Part shown: in pieces, positions 18,479-27,066 of the stretch
Layout: each line of letters starts with the position of its first letter
Numbering within the stretch: position 1 is the stretch's first letter
Origin: Actinomycetes bacterium
GTDB lineage: Bacteria; Actinomycetota; Actinomycetes; Mycobacteriales; Mycobacteriaceae
NCBI GenBank assembly: GCA_021793835.1
Contig: JAJYRZ010000006.1
Span: 1 to 32,495, forward strand
Length of the DNA stretch: 32,495 nt
Direction of reading: 5' to 3'
Program-made: the position numbers and the translations under genes
The notes under the pieces: model-generated
What the model was told of the DNA's origin: nothing
What the model saw: only the letters and a program-made list of their open reading frames with translations
Databases searched by the model: none

Positions 18479-18594
18479 CGTCGGGTCCTGACGCTGGGGG
18501 TCGATGCGGCGGCGCCGCGCCACACCGGTGCGGGCCCGTGCCCAGTGTGCGCCGTCGGCCGACCTTCTGCGCGCCGGAGGCCGGCGGCCCGCGA

Positions 18595-19368
18595 CTATTC
18601 GGCCATCGGATTGGGCCCGGCGGCCCGGGTGATCTCGGCCGCGGTGGCCAGTACGAGCTGCGACCAGCGCCGATCGAGACGATCGAGCGGGGCGGTCACC
18701 GAGATCGCCACGGTCGTCGTATGCCCGTCGGAGGTCCGGGCCCGGCCCGCGTGCGCGGCCGCGGCCACGCATCCCACCCCGGCCAGCGCCTCCCCGCGGT
18801 CGTGCGCGATCAGATCGGCGCGCACCTGATCGAGCTGGCGGCCCAGTGCGTCGTGGTCGGTGATCGTGGCCGCGGTGCCCGGGGTCAACACGGCCGGGGC
18901 GGTGCGGGCGAGTTCGGCATCGGACTCGTTGGCCAGCAGCACCTTGCCCAGTGCGGTGCGGTGCGCCGGCCACTGGGTGCCCACCCGGGTGGGCAGTTCG
19001 GCGCCGAACCGTCCGGTGCCCAGGCGCTCCCAGTACATCGCGTCCCAGCCGTCGAGGTAGGCCATGTGCACCACGAAACCGGTGCGCGCATGCAGTTCCT
19101 GCAGCCGGGGATAGGCGATGCGGTGGAACCAGTGGTTGCGCCGGCCCGGGGTGCCGAGCTCGAACAGGCGCACCCCGAGCTCGTAGTTGTCGCCCACGCG
19201 CAGCAGCCACCGCAGCCGCACCATCCGGGTGAGCAACCGGTGCGCCGAGGACCGGGGGATGCCGGTGACCGCGGTGATCTCGGTCAGGGTCAGAAAGCCG
19301 TGCTCGGACAGCGCGGTGAACACCGCTTCGGCGCGGTCGAGCGTCGACGGCGCACCGTCTGCGGCCAT
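18595..19368 (-). CDS. IclR family transcriptional regulator
   Basis: 'LTLTEITAVTGIPRSSAHRLLTRMVRLRWL' HTH and IclR effector domain; ATG 19368 with AGGAGG SD. Confidence 0.92.
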   Translation of the reverse strand: MAADGAPSTLDRAEAVFTALSEHGFLTLTEITAVTGIPRSSAHRLLTRMVRLRWLLRVGDNYELGVRLFELGTPGRRNHWFHRIAYPRLQELHARTGFVVHMAYLDGWDAMYWERLGTGRFGAELPTRVGTQWPAHRTALGKVLLANESDAELARTAPAVLTPGTAATITDHDALGRQLDQVRADLIAHDRGEALAGVGCVAAAAHAGRARTSDGHTTTVAISVTAPLDRLDRRWSQLVLATAAEITRAAGPNPMAE

Positions 19369-19500
19369 GGGGCACCTCCTTCTGCGCGTCACAGCCGCCC
19401 GCGCCCCGGCGGGCACCACCGATCCTGCCCGGGCGCCGGACCGATCGGCAGGGTTCTCCCATCACCCGGGAGAGGGTGTGGACCCCATCGCACAGGACAC

Positions 19501-19512
19501 CATCATGTGATG
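19501..19512. promoter_or_regulatory. palindrome in IclR-kshA intergenic region (candidate operator)
   Basis: CATCA-TG-TGATG perfect inverted repeat; a second repeat TCTCCC(19455-19460)/GGGAGA(19468-19473) is nearby. Confidence 0.35.
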
Positions 19513-19597
19513 TAAGACATACGCACCGCTGGTGCGCCGCCGGCCGGTCGGGCGGACCGACGACTCCGACGGGCCTGGAAGACATGAGGGAGCAACG

Positions 19598-20761
19598 ATG
19601 ACCACCAGTGAGATCGACGGCACCGCCATGGACGAGATCCGCATGATCGACAGCGGTGACGCGCCGACCCGATTCGCCCGCGGCTGGCACCTGATCGGGC
19701 TCGAGCGCGACTTCCGCGACGGCAAGCCCCATCAGGTCAACGCGTTCGGCGGGAAGATGGTGGTCTGGGAGGACACCAAGGGGAACCTGAACGTGATCGA
19801 CTCGTACTGTCGGCACATGGGCGGGGACCTGTCGCAGGGCACGATCAAGGGCGATGAGATCGCGTGCCCGTTCCACGATTGGCGGTGGGGCGGGGACGGC
19901 CGGTGCAAGGACATCCCGTACGCCAAGCGGGTGCCGATGCGGGCGCGGACCCAGAGGTTCCCGACCCTGGTGCGCAACGGGGCGCTGTTCGTGTGGAACG
20001 ACCCCGAGGGCGGTGAGCCGGAGGACTACATCCCCGAGCTCGAGGGTTACGGCACCGACGAGTGGACCGACTGGTCGTGGAACTCGTACCACGTCAAGGG
20101 CTCGAACTGCCGGGAGATCGTCGACAACGTGGTCGACATGGCGCACTTCTTCTACGTGCACTACGCCTTCCCGACCTACTTCAAGAACATCTTCGAAGGC
20201 CCCGTGGCGACCCAGCACATGAACTCCAAGCCGCGCGGGGACATCGAGTCGGGCACCAACTACGACGATCCGGACTCCACGCTGCGCTCGGAGGCCTCCT
20301 ACTACGGGCCGAGCTACATGATCGACTGGCTCTGGTCGCACACCAAGCACGGGGTGATCGAGACCGTGCTGATCAACTGCCACTATCCGGTCACCCCGAC
20401 CGAGTTCGTGCTGCAGTACGGCGCGATCGTCAAAAAGCCCACCGGGATGTCGGACGCCGACGCCGAGGCGATGGCCAAGCAGTTCGCCGACGGGGTGAAG
20501 ATCGGTTTCGAGCAGGACGTGGAGATCTGGAAGAACAAGACCCGGATCGACAACCCGCTGCTGAGCGAGGAGGACGGCCCGGTCTACCAGCTGCGCCGCT
20601 GGTACGAGCAGTTCTACGTCGACCGCGCCGACATCACCGAGGACATGACCGCGCGCTTCGAGTTCGAGGTCGACACCACCAAGGCCAACGAGTACTGGGA
20701 GCGCGAGGTCGCCGAGAACATCGCGCGCATGGCCGACCAGGACGCGCCCGCCGGTTCCTAG
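19598..20761 (+). CDS. kshA: Rieske non-heme iron oxygenase, KshA-like (3-ketosteroid 9-alpha-hydroxylase oxygenase component)
   Basis: 387 aa; Rieske motif 'CRHMGGDLSQGTIKGDEIACPFHDW', 'NVVDMAHFFYVHYAFPTYFKNIFEG' mononuclear iron region; KshA-like throughout. Confidence 0.9.
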   Translation: MTTSEIDGTAMDEIRMIDSGDAPTRFARGWHLIGLERDFRDGKPHQVNAFGGKMVVWEDTKGNLNVIDSYCRHMGGDLSQGTIKGDEIACPFHDWRWGGDGRCKDIPYAKRVPMRARTQRFPTLVRNGALFVWNDPEGGEPEDYIPELEGYGTDEWTDWSWNSYHVKGSNCREIVDNVVDMAHFFYVHYAFPTYFKNIFEGPVATQHMNSKPRGDIESGTNYDDPDSTLRSEASYYGPSYMIDWLWSHTKHGVIETVLINCHYPVTPTEFVLQYGAIVKKPTGMSDADAEAMAKQFADGVKIGFEQDVEIWKNKTRIDNPLLSEEDGPVYQLRRWYEQFYVDRADITEDMTARFEFEVDTTKANEYWEREVAENIARMADQDAPAGS

Positions 20762-20769
20762 CCCCCGCC

Positions 20770-20800
20770 GCGGCCGGCCCCGATGAGCGGGGCCGGCCGC
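20770..20800 (+). terminator. hairpin after kshA-like gene
   Basis: Perfect 12-bp inverted repeat gcggccggcccc / ggggccggccgc, 7-nt loop. Confidence 0.55.
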
Positions 20801-20833
20801 ACCCGAAGACTGACGAAGGGAGCGATCCAGGCC

Positions 20834-21085
20834 ATGCAGTCGATCGCCTGCCACCTGTGCGGCACCGCGGTGTGGGTGGAGAAGTACTCCGAACAGCACA
20901 CCAGCGTGCAATGGCCCGCCGGCGCCCAGCAGCGGTGCACCCGGCTTGCCGAACAGCCCCTGGAGGACGACGTGCCGGTCAACCGGTCGTGTCCGGCGCT
21001 GACGCGCACCATCGAGATGGCCGTCGAGGCCGGAGAGGTGCCGCTGACCCGGCGGATCGAACCGGTGCGCGGCCGGCTCGGCTGA
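20834..21085 (+). CDS. small Cys-containing hypothetical protein (83 aa)
   Basis: 'MQSIACHLCGTAVWVEKYSEQHTSVQW...CTRL...CPAL'; same strand, 73 nt after kshA-like gene. Confidence 0.6.
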   Translation: MQSIACHLCGTAVWVEKYSEQHTSVQWPAGAQQRCTRLAEQPLEDDVPVNRSCPALTRTIEMAVEAGEVPLTRRIEPVRGRLG

Positions 21086-21243
21086 CCGGCGCCTGTGCCG
21101 CCGGCACTCCCGCCAGGCGGGCGCAGCGGCCGGTGCGGCTTCCGCCCGGGGTGCCCGGGCGGTGATACTCGGCGCGGTGCGCCGCACCCGCCGGCCGGGC
21201 GCGGCGGACCGACACCGGAACCTGCAAGGAGGACGACGCCGCG

Positions 21244-22191
21244 ATGACCGCAGCCGAGCAGGAGGTGGCCGAGTTCCTCGCCCGCCTCGACGCCGGATTC
21301 CCCGACGTGACCGCATACCCGGCCGCCGAGGTGCGCCGGATGATCGCCGACCGCCGCGCCCCGCTGACCGGACTGCCCGCGATGGCCGCGGTGACCGACA
21401 CGGTCATCGACGGCCCCGGCGGCGGGCTGCCCCTGCGCATCTACCGTCCCCGCGGCGCGGCGACCCCCGGACCCGCGGTGGTCTTCGCGCACGGCGGCGG
21501 CTTCGTGTTCTGCGACCTGGACACCCACGACGAACTGTGTAGGTCGATGGCCGAGGCCGTCGGGGCGACGGTGGTGTCGGTGGACTACCGGCTCGCCCCC
21601 GAACACCCGGCCCCGGCCGCCCACGAGGACTTCCTGGCCGCCGTCGCCTGGGCGATGGGACCGGGCGGGACCGGACACGACATCGATCCGCACGCGGTGC
21701 TCCTGGCCGGCGACAGCGCCGGCGGGAACCTGGCCGCCACCGCCGCGCTGGCGTTGCGCGGCCGGCCCGGCCCGGCCCCGCGCGGCCAGGTGCTGCTCTA
21801 TCCGGTGATCGACGACGACTTCACCACCGAGTCCTACCGCCGCTTCGGCACCGGGCACTACAACACCGAGGCCGCGATGCGCTGGTACTGGGATCAGTAC
21901 GCGCCCACCGCCGAGCTGCGGGCCGATCCGCAGGTGGTGCCCACCCGGGCGGCCACGCTCGCCGGGGCGGCGCCGGCGGCGGTGTTCACCGCCGAGACCG
22001 ATCCGGTGTGCAGCGCGGCCGACGCCTACGCCCGCAGGCTCGCCGACGACGGGGTGCCGGTCCACCACCACCGGTTCGACGGGCTGTTCCACGGCTTCCT
22101 CACCATCGCCTCGCTCGCGGCCACCGGCCCGGCCCGCGAGCGGGTGTGGGCGGCGATGCGCGCCCTGCTCACCGGCGGTGCGGCCGACTGA
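21244..22191 (+). CDS. alpha/beta hydrolase, hormone-sensitive-lipase type esterase
   Basis: 'VVFAHGGGFVFCDLDTHDELCR' oxyanion motif, 'LLAGDSAGGNLAATAAL' nucleophile, C-terminal 'DGLFHGF'. Confidence 0.93.
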   Translation: MTAAEQEVAEFLARLDAGFPDVTAYPAAEVRRMIADRRAPLTGLPAMAAVTDTVIDGPGGGLPLRIYRPRGAATPGPAVVFAHGGGFVFCDLDTHDELCRSMAEAVGATVVSVDYRLAPEHPAPAAHEDFLAAVAWAMGPGGTGHDIDPHAVLLAGDSAGGNLAATAALALRGRPGPAPRGQVLLYPVIDDDFTTESYRRFGTGHYNTEAAMRWYWDQYAPTAELRADPQVVPTRAATLAGAAPAAVFTAETDPVCSAADAYARRLADDGVPVHHHRFDGLFHGFLTIASLAATGPARERVWAAMRALLTGGAAD

Positions 22192-22194
22192 CCT

Positions 22195-22226
22195 GCCCGG
22201 CCCCGGCCGCCGCATCGGGGCCGGGC
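22195..22226 (+). terminator. hairpin after esterase gene
   Basis: 11-bp inverted repeat gcccggccccg / cggggccgggc, 10-nt loop. Confidence 0.5.
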
Positions 22227-22256
22227 GACCGGGACGGGCTGTTAGCGTGAGCAGCC

Positions 22257-22928
22257 GTGAATGAGCAGCAGGTGGCCACAGGCGACGACCAGGACCCGAC
22301 CGGCGCCCTGCCCGAGCTGCCCGCCACCGCGTGGACGGTGCTCGGCATGCTCTCCTTCGGCGAGGGGCTCAGCGGCTACGACGTCAAGGCGTGGGCCGAC
22401 TGGTCGGTGCACTTCTTCTACTGGAGCCCGTCCTACAGCCAGGTCTACGCCGAGCTGAAGAAACTCGAACGCCACGGCCTGGCCGTCTCCACCGTCGAGC
22501 CGGGGGAGACCCGGCCGCGCCGGGTCTACCGGATCACCGCCGACGGGGCCGAGCAGCTGCGCCGGTGGGCGCGCGAGAGCGAGGTCGACCGGCCGGTGCT
22601 CAAGCACCCGACCCTGCTGCGGTTGTGGCTCGCACACGTCAACGAGCCCGACCGGCTGCGCACGATCCTCACCGCGCACCGCGACCGGATGATCGAGATG
22701 AGCGACGAGGCCGCCGCGCGGGCCCGCGGGGCCGACCGGGAGCCGTCCTGGGCGTTCACCCGACTGTCGCTGCGCTGGTCCGAGCGCCACTACCGGTCCG
22801 AGGCCGAACTGGCCGACTGGCTGCTGGGCGAACTCGACGAGACCGCGGCCGCGTTCGCCCGGGCCGAGACCGATCCGGCGACCGGCCTGCCGATCGCACG
22901 CCGGCCCGGCCGGTGGCGCCGGGACTGA
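22257..22928 (+). CDS. PadR family transcriptional regulator
   Basis: 'TVLGMLSFGEGLSGYDVKAWADWSVHFFYWSPSYSQVYAELKKLERHGLAVS...RRVYRITADGAEQLRRW'. Confidence 0.92.
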   Translation: MNEQQVATGDDQDPTGALPELPATAWTVLGMLSFGEGLSGYDVKAWADWSVHFFYWSPSYSQVYAELKKLERHGLAVSTVEPGETRPRRVYRITADGAEQLRRWARESEVDRPVLKHPTLLRLWLAHVNEPDRLRTILTAHRDRMIEMSDEAAARARGADREPSWAFTRLSLRWSERHYRSEAELADWLLGELDETAAAFARAETDPATGLPIARRPGRWRRD

Positions 22929-23064
22929 CCTGACCGCTCCGGCCCACCCGACATCCCGCTGTGTGAGATCGGCCACCTTTCCCGCCCGCAGATATTACTA
23001 TTAGGCATGTTCCCCGCGCGGTGACGCCGGGGCCGGTACGCCGCTGCGGAGTTGGAGGACCACC

Positions 23065-23817
23065 ATGACCGTCCCGATCGACCAGGCCCCCACCGCGCTG
23101 CTGGACCGGGTGCACACGGTGCTGGGCGCCTTCGAAGACGCGGGTGCACTGACCCTGTCCCAGGTGGTCACCCGCACCGGACTGCCGCGCTCGTCCACCC
23201 ACCGGATCCTCGACCAGCTGGTGCGCCTGCGCTGGATCCACCGCACCGGCCGCGACTACACCCTGGGCCTGCGCCTGCTCGAACTCGGCGTCAGCGCCGT
23301 GCGTCAGGACCGCCTGCACGAGGCCGCGGTACCGGTGATGGCCCGGCTCCACCAGGCCACCCGCGCGGTGGTGCACCTGGGCATCCTCGACGGCGACGAC
23401 GTGATGATCCTGCACCGCGAGGCCGGACCGCTGCGCCTGGCGGTGCCCACCCGGGTCGGCGGACGCTACCCGGCCGTGCGCACCGCGCTCGGCCGGGTGC
23501 TGTTGGCCGGGCGCGACGGACGCCCCGCCGGGGACGGGCCGGGCCTGCCCGTCGTCGCGGCCGCCCGCATCCGCGAGCGCGGCATCGCCCGCACCGTGGT
23601 CGACCGGACCGACGGAGCGGACGGCGCGGCGTGTGTGGCCGTGCCCATCGGTACGGCGGAGACCGCGACCGCCGCGCTGTCACTGTGCCTGCCCGCCCGC
23701 GCGGGCCGACTCGACCCGCGGATGGAGGCCCCGCTGCGCGAGGCCGCCGGCCGGATCCGGCGCGCCCTGGACGCACCGGCGAACCCTGACGCCGCCCGGC
23801 GGGGAGCCGGTCGCTAG
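23065..23817 (+). CDS. IclR family transcriptional regulator
   Basis: 'LTLSQVVTRTGLPRSSTHRILDQLVRLRWI', effector domain 'GGRYPAVRTALGRVLLA'. Confidence 0.9.
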   Translation: MTVPIDQAPTALLDRVHTVLGAFEDAGALTLSQVVTRTGLPRSSTHRILDQLVRLRWIHRTGRDYTLGLRLLELGVSAVRQDRLHEAAVPVMARLHQATRAVVHLGILDGDDVMILHREAGPLRLAVPTRVGGRYPAVRTALGRVLLAGRDGRPAGDGPGLPVVAAARIRERGIARTVVDRTDGADGAACVAVPIGTAETATAALSLCLPARAGRLDPRMEAPLREAAGRIRRALDAPANPDAARRGAGR

Positions 23818-23875
23818 CCTGAGCCCCGACGATGCCCACGGCGCCCGGCCGGGGCGAGGTGAGCGAGGTTCCCCG

Positions 23876-24643
23876 GTGAGCGTGTTCGACGACGAGATCG
23901 CACGGCTGTATGTCCAAGACGGGGTCTCCGACGACCGGATCGACGCCGAGGCCGCACGTTACGGCCCGCTCGCCGAGGACCTACGGGCGCTGATCGATCT
24001 GACCATCCGCTCGCGCGCCGGCGACGACGAGGTCGCAAAGGTGCGCGCGCTGCTCGATCAGGCCCGGAAGGTGCTGGCCGCCGACGCCGAGGACCACCCG
24101 TTCGGGGTGCGCTGGGGCGCCTCGGGGCGGCGCCGCTCCTGGGGCAACGCCGCGGTGGGCCTGCGCAACGCCATCGCCCCGCCCCTGCACATCGAGCACG
24201 ACGAGACCGGCCGGGTGTGGGCCGACTTCTTCCTGCACGCCGGCTACGAGGGCCCGGCCGGGATGACCCACGGCGGGGTGTCCGCGCTGATCCTCGATCA
24301 GATGCTCGGCTCGTGCGCCCAGCTCGGCGGCCATCCGGGCATGACCGGCACCCTGTCGCTGCGCTACCGCCGCCCCGCCCCGCTGGGCCGGCTGCGCGCC
24401 GAGGCGAGGATCGACCGCACCGAAGGGGTCAAGACCTTCGTCGTCGGCACCATCGAAAGCGACGGCCAGGTGTGCGTGGAGGCCGAGGGCGTGTTCATCC
24501 TGCCGCGCTGGGCGCGCGGTACCGAACCCGATGCGCCGACCACCCCTGGCGGGGTGGACGGCACGGACGTGTGGCCGTCGGCCCGCGACGAGGAGACCAT
24601 CGACACCGCCGCCACGCGGCAGGGAGGACCCGACGATGACTGA
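23876..24643 (+). CDS. PaaI/hotdog-fold thioesterase
   Basis: 255 aa; 'HAGYEGPAGMTHGGVSALILDQMLG' hotdog motif; GTG start at 23876. Confidence 0.85.
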   Translation: MSVFDDEIARLYVQDGVSDDRIDAEAARYGPLAEDLRALIDLTIRSRAGDDEVAKVRALLDQARKVLAADAEDHPFGVRWGASGRRRSWGNAAVGLRNAIAPPLHIEHDETGRVWADFFLHAGYEGPAGMTHGGVSALILDQMLGSCAQLGGHPGMTGTLSLRYRRPAPLGRLRAEARIDRTEGVKTFVVGTIESDGQVCVEAEGVFILPRWARGTEPDAPTTPGGVDGTDVWPSARDEETIDTAATRQGGPDDD

Positions 24644-25154
24644 CGCAGGTGCAGGACTGCAGGCCCGGCTCGGCGCCGCCGGGGTGACCCCGGTGCTGGA
24701 CGTCGACGGCGGGGCCGTGGCCGCGCTGCCGGTGCCCGCCGGCTGGGTGGACGTCGGCGCGGAGGTGATGCCCGCCGCCCGCACCGTGCTCGCCGCCGTC
24801 GACCGCTCCCGGGCGGGCTGGTCGCCCAACGCGGTGCTGCTCGACCACCGGCTCTCGGGCCCGGTCGACCCGGCCGCGGTGCTGCCCGGCGCGATCGTCG
24901 ACGCCCGCGCCATGCCCGGCTGGACCACCGAGATCGACCGGATCGACCAGACTCCGGCCGGTGAGCGCGCGCTGGTGCGCGGCACCTACGAGGCGGAGGG
25001 CTTCCTCGCCCGGGTCACCCTCGCCCTGGTGATCGCCGCCGACGGTGAGACCGGCGGACAGCGCCTGGTCCAGCTCACGGTCACCGTGCCCGCGGACGCC
25101 GACGACATGCTCGACGCGGTCGACGAGATGGTCGACGGACTGCGCGTGGACTGA
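24636..25154 (+). CDS. LpqN/LpqT-like domain protein without signal peptide
   Basis: 172 aa; 'LPVPAGWVDVGAEV', 'SPNAVLLDHRLSGPVDPAAVLPGAIVDARAMPGW', 'GTYEAEGFLARVTLALVI' pattern; overlaps preceding stop (ATGACTGA). Confidence 0.6.
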   Translation: MTDAGAGLQARLGAAGVTPVLDVDGGAVAALPVPAGWVDVGAEVMPAARTVLAAVDRSRAGWSPNAVLLDHRLSGPVDPAAVLPGAIVDARAMPGWTTEIDRIDQTPAGERALVRGTYEAEGFLARVTLALVIAADGETGGQRLVQLTVTVPADADDMLDAVDEMVDGLRVD

Positions 25155-25247
25155 CGGCGTCCGCGCCTTCTCGTGTCGCCGCGGACGGCGGGCTGTGCCA
25201 GGCTCACCGGCGGCATCGGACGATATGAGGAGAGGATCACAGTACGT

Positions 25248-26054
25248 ATGAAACGCCTCTGGACAGGTGCGGCGATTGGAGCGGCCGGATTGGCGCTGGC
25301 CGGATGTGGATCCTCCGCGAGCCCGGGAGGGTGGACAGAGACCACCGGGAACGATCATTCTGCCTCCTCGCTGACCGATCAGGCTGCGATAAACGAATCG
25401 ATCGCCGATGCGTTGTCCGGTGGGGATCCCGTCGAGTGCGAGTACCGCGAGAAGGAACTCGCTGGCACATTCCAACTCGGGCCTGGTGACGTTTTCCGGA
25501 TGGACCTCGATCAAGGGCTGAGCACGGTCTATCAGGACTCCGCCGTGCAGGTGTGGACCCGGCAAGACGGAGCCGGTCTCGTTCTGAGCCCCGGGTTCGC
25601 TTTGGAGTTGGGGATTCCCGACATGACTACGCCCGAAGGCATTGAAAGCGAAGGCCTGGAGACCGACCGGTGCCGGCGTCTGGCCGCAGACGAAGCACCG
25701 GATAGCCCCCCGTCTGAGATTCGCTTCACCGCCGTGGAGAGTGAAGGCGATCTGATGACCTGGCTAGCAGACTCGTATGACGACCAGAGTTCGTCGGCGA
25801 TGCTCGATCTGATGATCGACGACGACGCATCTGAGCAGGGGCAGGGGCTGTTCTATCTCGGCCTGGGCACGCTTATGACACTGCCCGAGGCAGAGATTCA
25901 GCGTTACGGCGCGCTGAGCGAAAGTGAGCAGGAACGCTACTGGATGGAACGCAATGCCGGGATGACACCACGTCAGCAGCGTGCCAACATCGACGAGGCG
26001 CTGAACCGACTGCGGCCCGAACACCGACGGTTGGCCGAGCAGGTGGTGGACTAA
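25248..26054 (+). CDS. lipoprotein paralog 1 (long form)
   Basis: Lipobox 'LALAGCGSS'; core 'DPVECEYREKELAGTFQLGPGDVFRMD'; C-terminal 'IDEALNRLRPEHRRLAEQVV'. Confidence 0.85.
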   Translation: MKRLWTGAAIGAAGLALAGCGSSASPGGWTETTGNDHSASSLTDQAAINESIADALSGGDPVECEYREKELAGTFQLGPGDVFRMDLDQGLSTVYQDSAVQVWTRQDGAGLVLSPGFALELGIPDMTTPEGIESEGLETDRCRRLAADEAPDSPPSEIRFTAVESEGDLMTWLADSYDDQSSSAMLDLMIDDDASEQGQGLFYLGLGTLMTLPEAEIQRYGALSESEQERYWMERNAGMTPRQQRANIDEALNRLRPEHRRLAEQVVD

Positions 26055-26166
26055 GTGATCTTGGCCGGGGCACACGGCTCCGCCGCCGCACCCCACCCGC
26101 CCGTGTCGCCGCGGCCGGCGTGCCGTGCCAGGCTCAGCGGCGTCGGCGAGAAGACGGGGGAGCGCG

Positions 26167-26934
26167 GTGCGGATGCGGCGTGGGTGGGCGGCGGCTGCGG
26201 CGACGGCCGTGCTGGTACTGGCCGGATGTGGATCCGGCTCCGGTGAGGTTCCCGCGGCGGACCGGGCGGCGATCGACGCGATGGTCGACGGCGCGCTGGA
26301 CGGCGGGGACTCGGTCGAGTGCCGGTACGAAGACCAGGACCGCACCGGCACCTACATCATCGGCCCGGGCCGGACGCTGCGGGCGAATCTGGATTCGGAC
26401 GTCGGGGTGTGGCAGCGCGAAGACGAGTACCTGATCTGGGACCGCAGGGACGAGACCGGGGTCCGGTTCGGACCGGAGATGGTCGCCCAGTGGGAGATGG
26501 TCGACCTGAGCGGGGCCGACGCCGTCCGGCACGACGGTGAGCTCGGTCCGTGCCGGCCGTTCCACGGCGACCGGACGGATCGGCGGCCGCCCATAAGCGT
26601 CGACCTGACCGACATCGGCTGGGACGGGGAACTGTCCGAGTGGCTGGCCGGCGTCTATGACGATGAGCGCGGCTCCGCACTGTTCGATGTGCTGGTCCCC
26701 GCCCCCCGGAGCCCGGAGGATGCGGGGTTCTACATCTCACTCGGCATGCTGCTGGACCAGCCCGAGGAGGCGGTCGAGGCCGACGGTGACGTAGAGACTT
26801 CTCTTCAGGCCCGGGCGGAGCAGGGGGGCCTGGAGGCGCTGACCGAGGCCGAGCAAAGCGCATACATCGACGAGGTGATCGGCCGCCTGCGACCCGAACA
26901 CCGCCGCGCGGTCGAAGAGATCCTGGCGGACTGA
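26167..26934 (+). CDS. lipoprotein paralog 2 (long form)
   Basis: GTG start; lipobox 'LVLAGCGSG'; core 'DSVECRYEDQDRTGTYIIGPGRTLRANL'; C-terminal 'IDEVIGRLRPEHRRAVEEIL'. Confidence 0.85.
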   Translation: MRMRRGWAAAAATAVLVLAGCGSGSGEVPAADRAAIDAMVDGALDGGDSVECRYEDQDRTGTYIIGPGRTLRANLDSDVGVWQREDEYLIWDRRDETGVRFGPEMVAQWEMVDLSGADAVRHDGELGPCRPFHGDRTDRRPPISVDLTDIGWDGELSEWLAGVYDDERGSALFDVLVPAPRSPEDAGFYISLGMLLDQPEEAVEADGDVETSLQARAEQGGLEALTEAEQSAYIDEVIGRLRPEHRRAVEEILAD

Positions 26935-27066
26935 GCCGGTCGCCGGCCGCGGCACCGCGTCCGTTTTCCGTACCCGCACGCTTTTCCGTGCCGTATCGCG
27001 CGGGTCGGTGGGGCCGAGTGCGTCGACCGTCGCCCGGCGCGGCGCACGGCCGATAGCGTCGAACCC

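Noticed and set aside
16133-18829. 898-aa plus-strand ORF opposite the alpha/beta-hydrolase membrane protein
   Set aside because: Antisense shadow ORF; low-complexity composition.
16727-21316. 1529-aa minus-strand ORF spanning the hydrolase, IclR and antisense of kshA
   Set aside because: Only the first 583 codons before 18478 match a real protein; the rest is an antisense shadow of high-GC coding DNA, Arg/Gly/Pro-rich and overlapping well supported genes on both strands.
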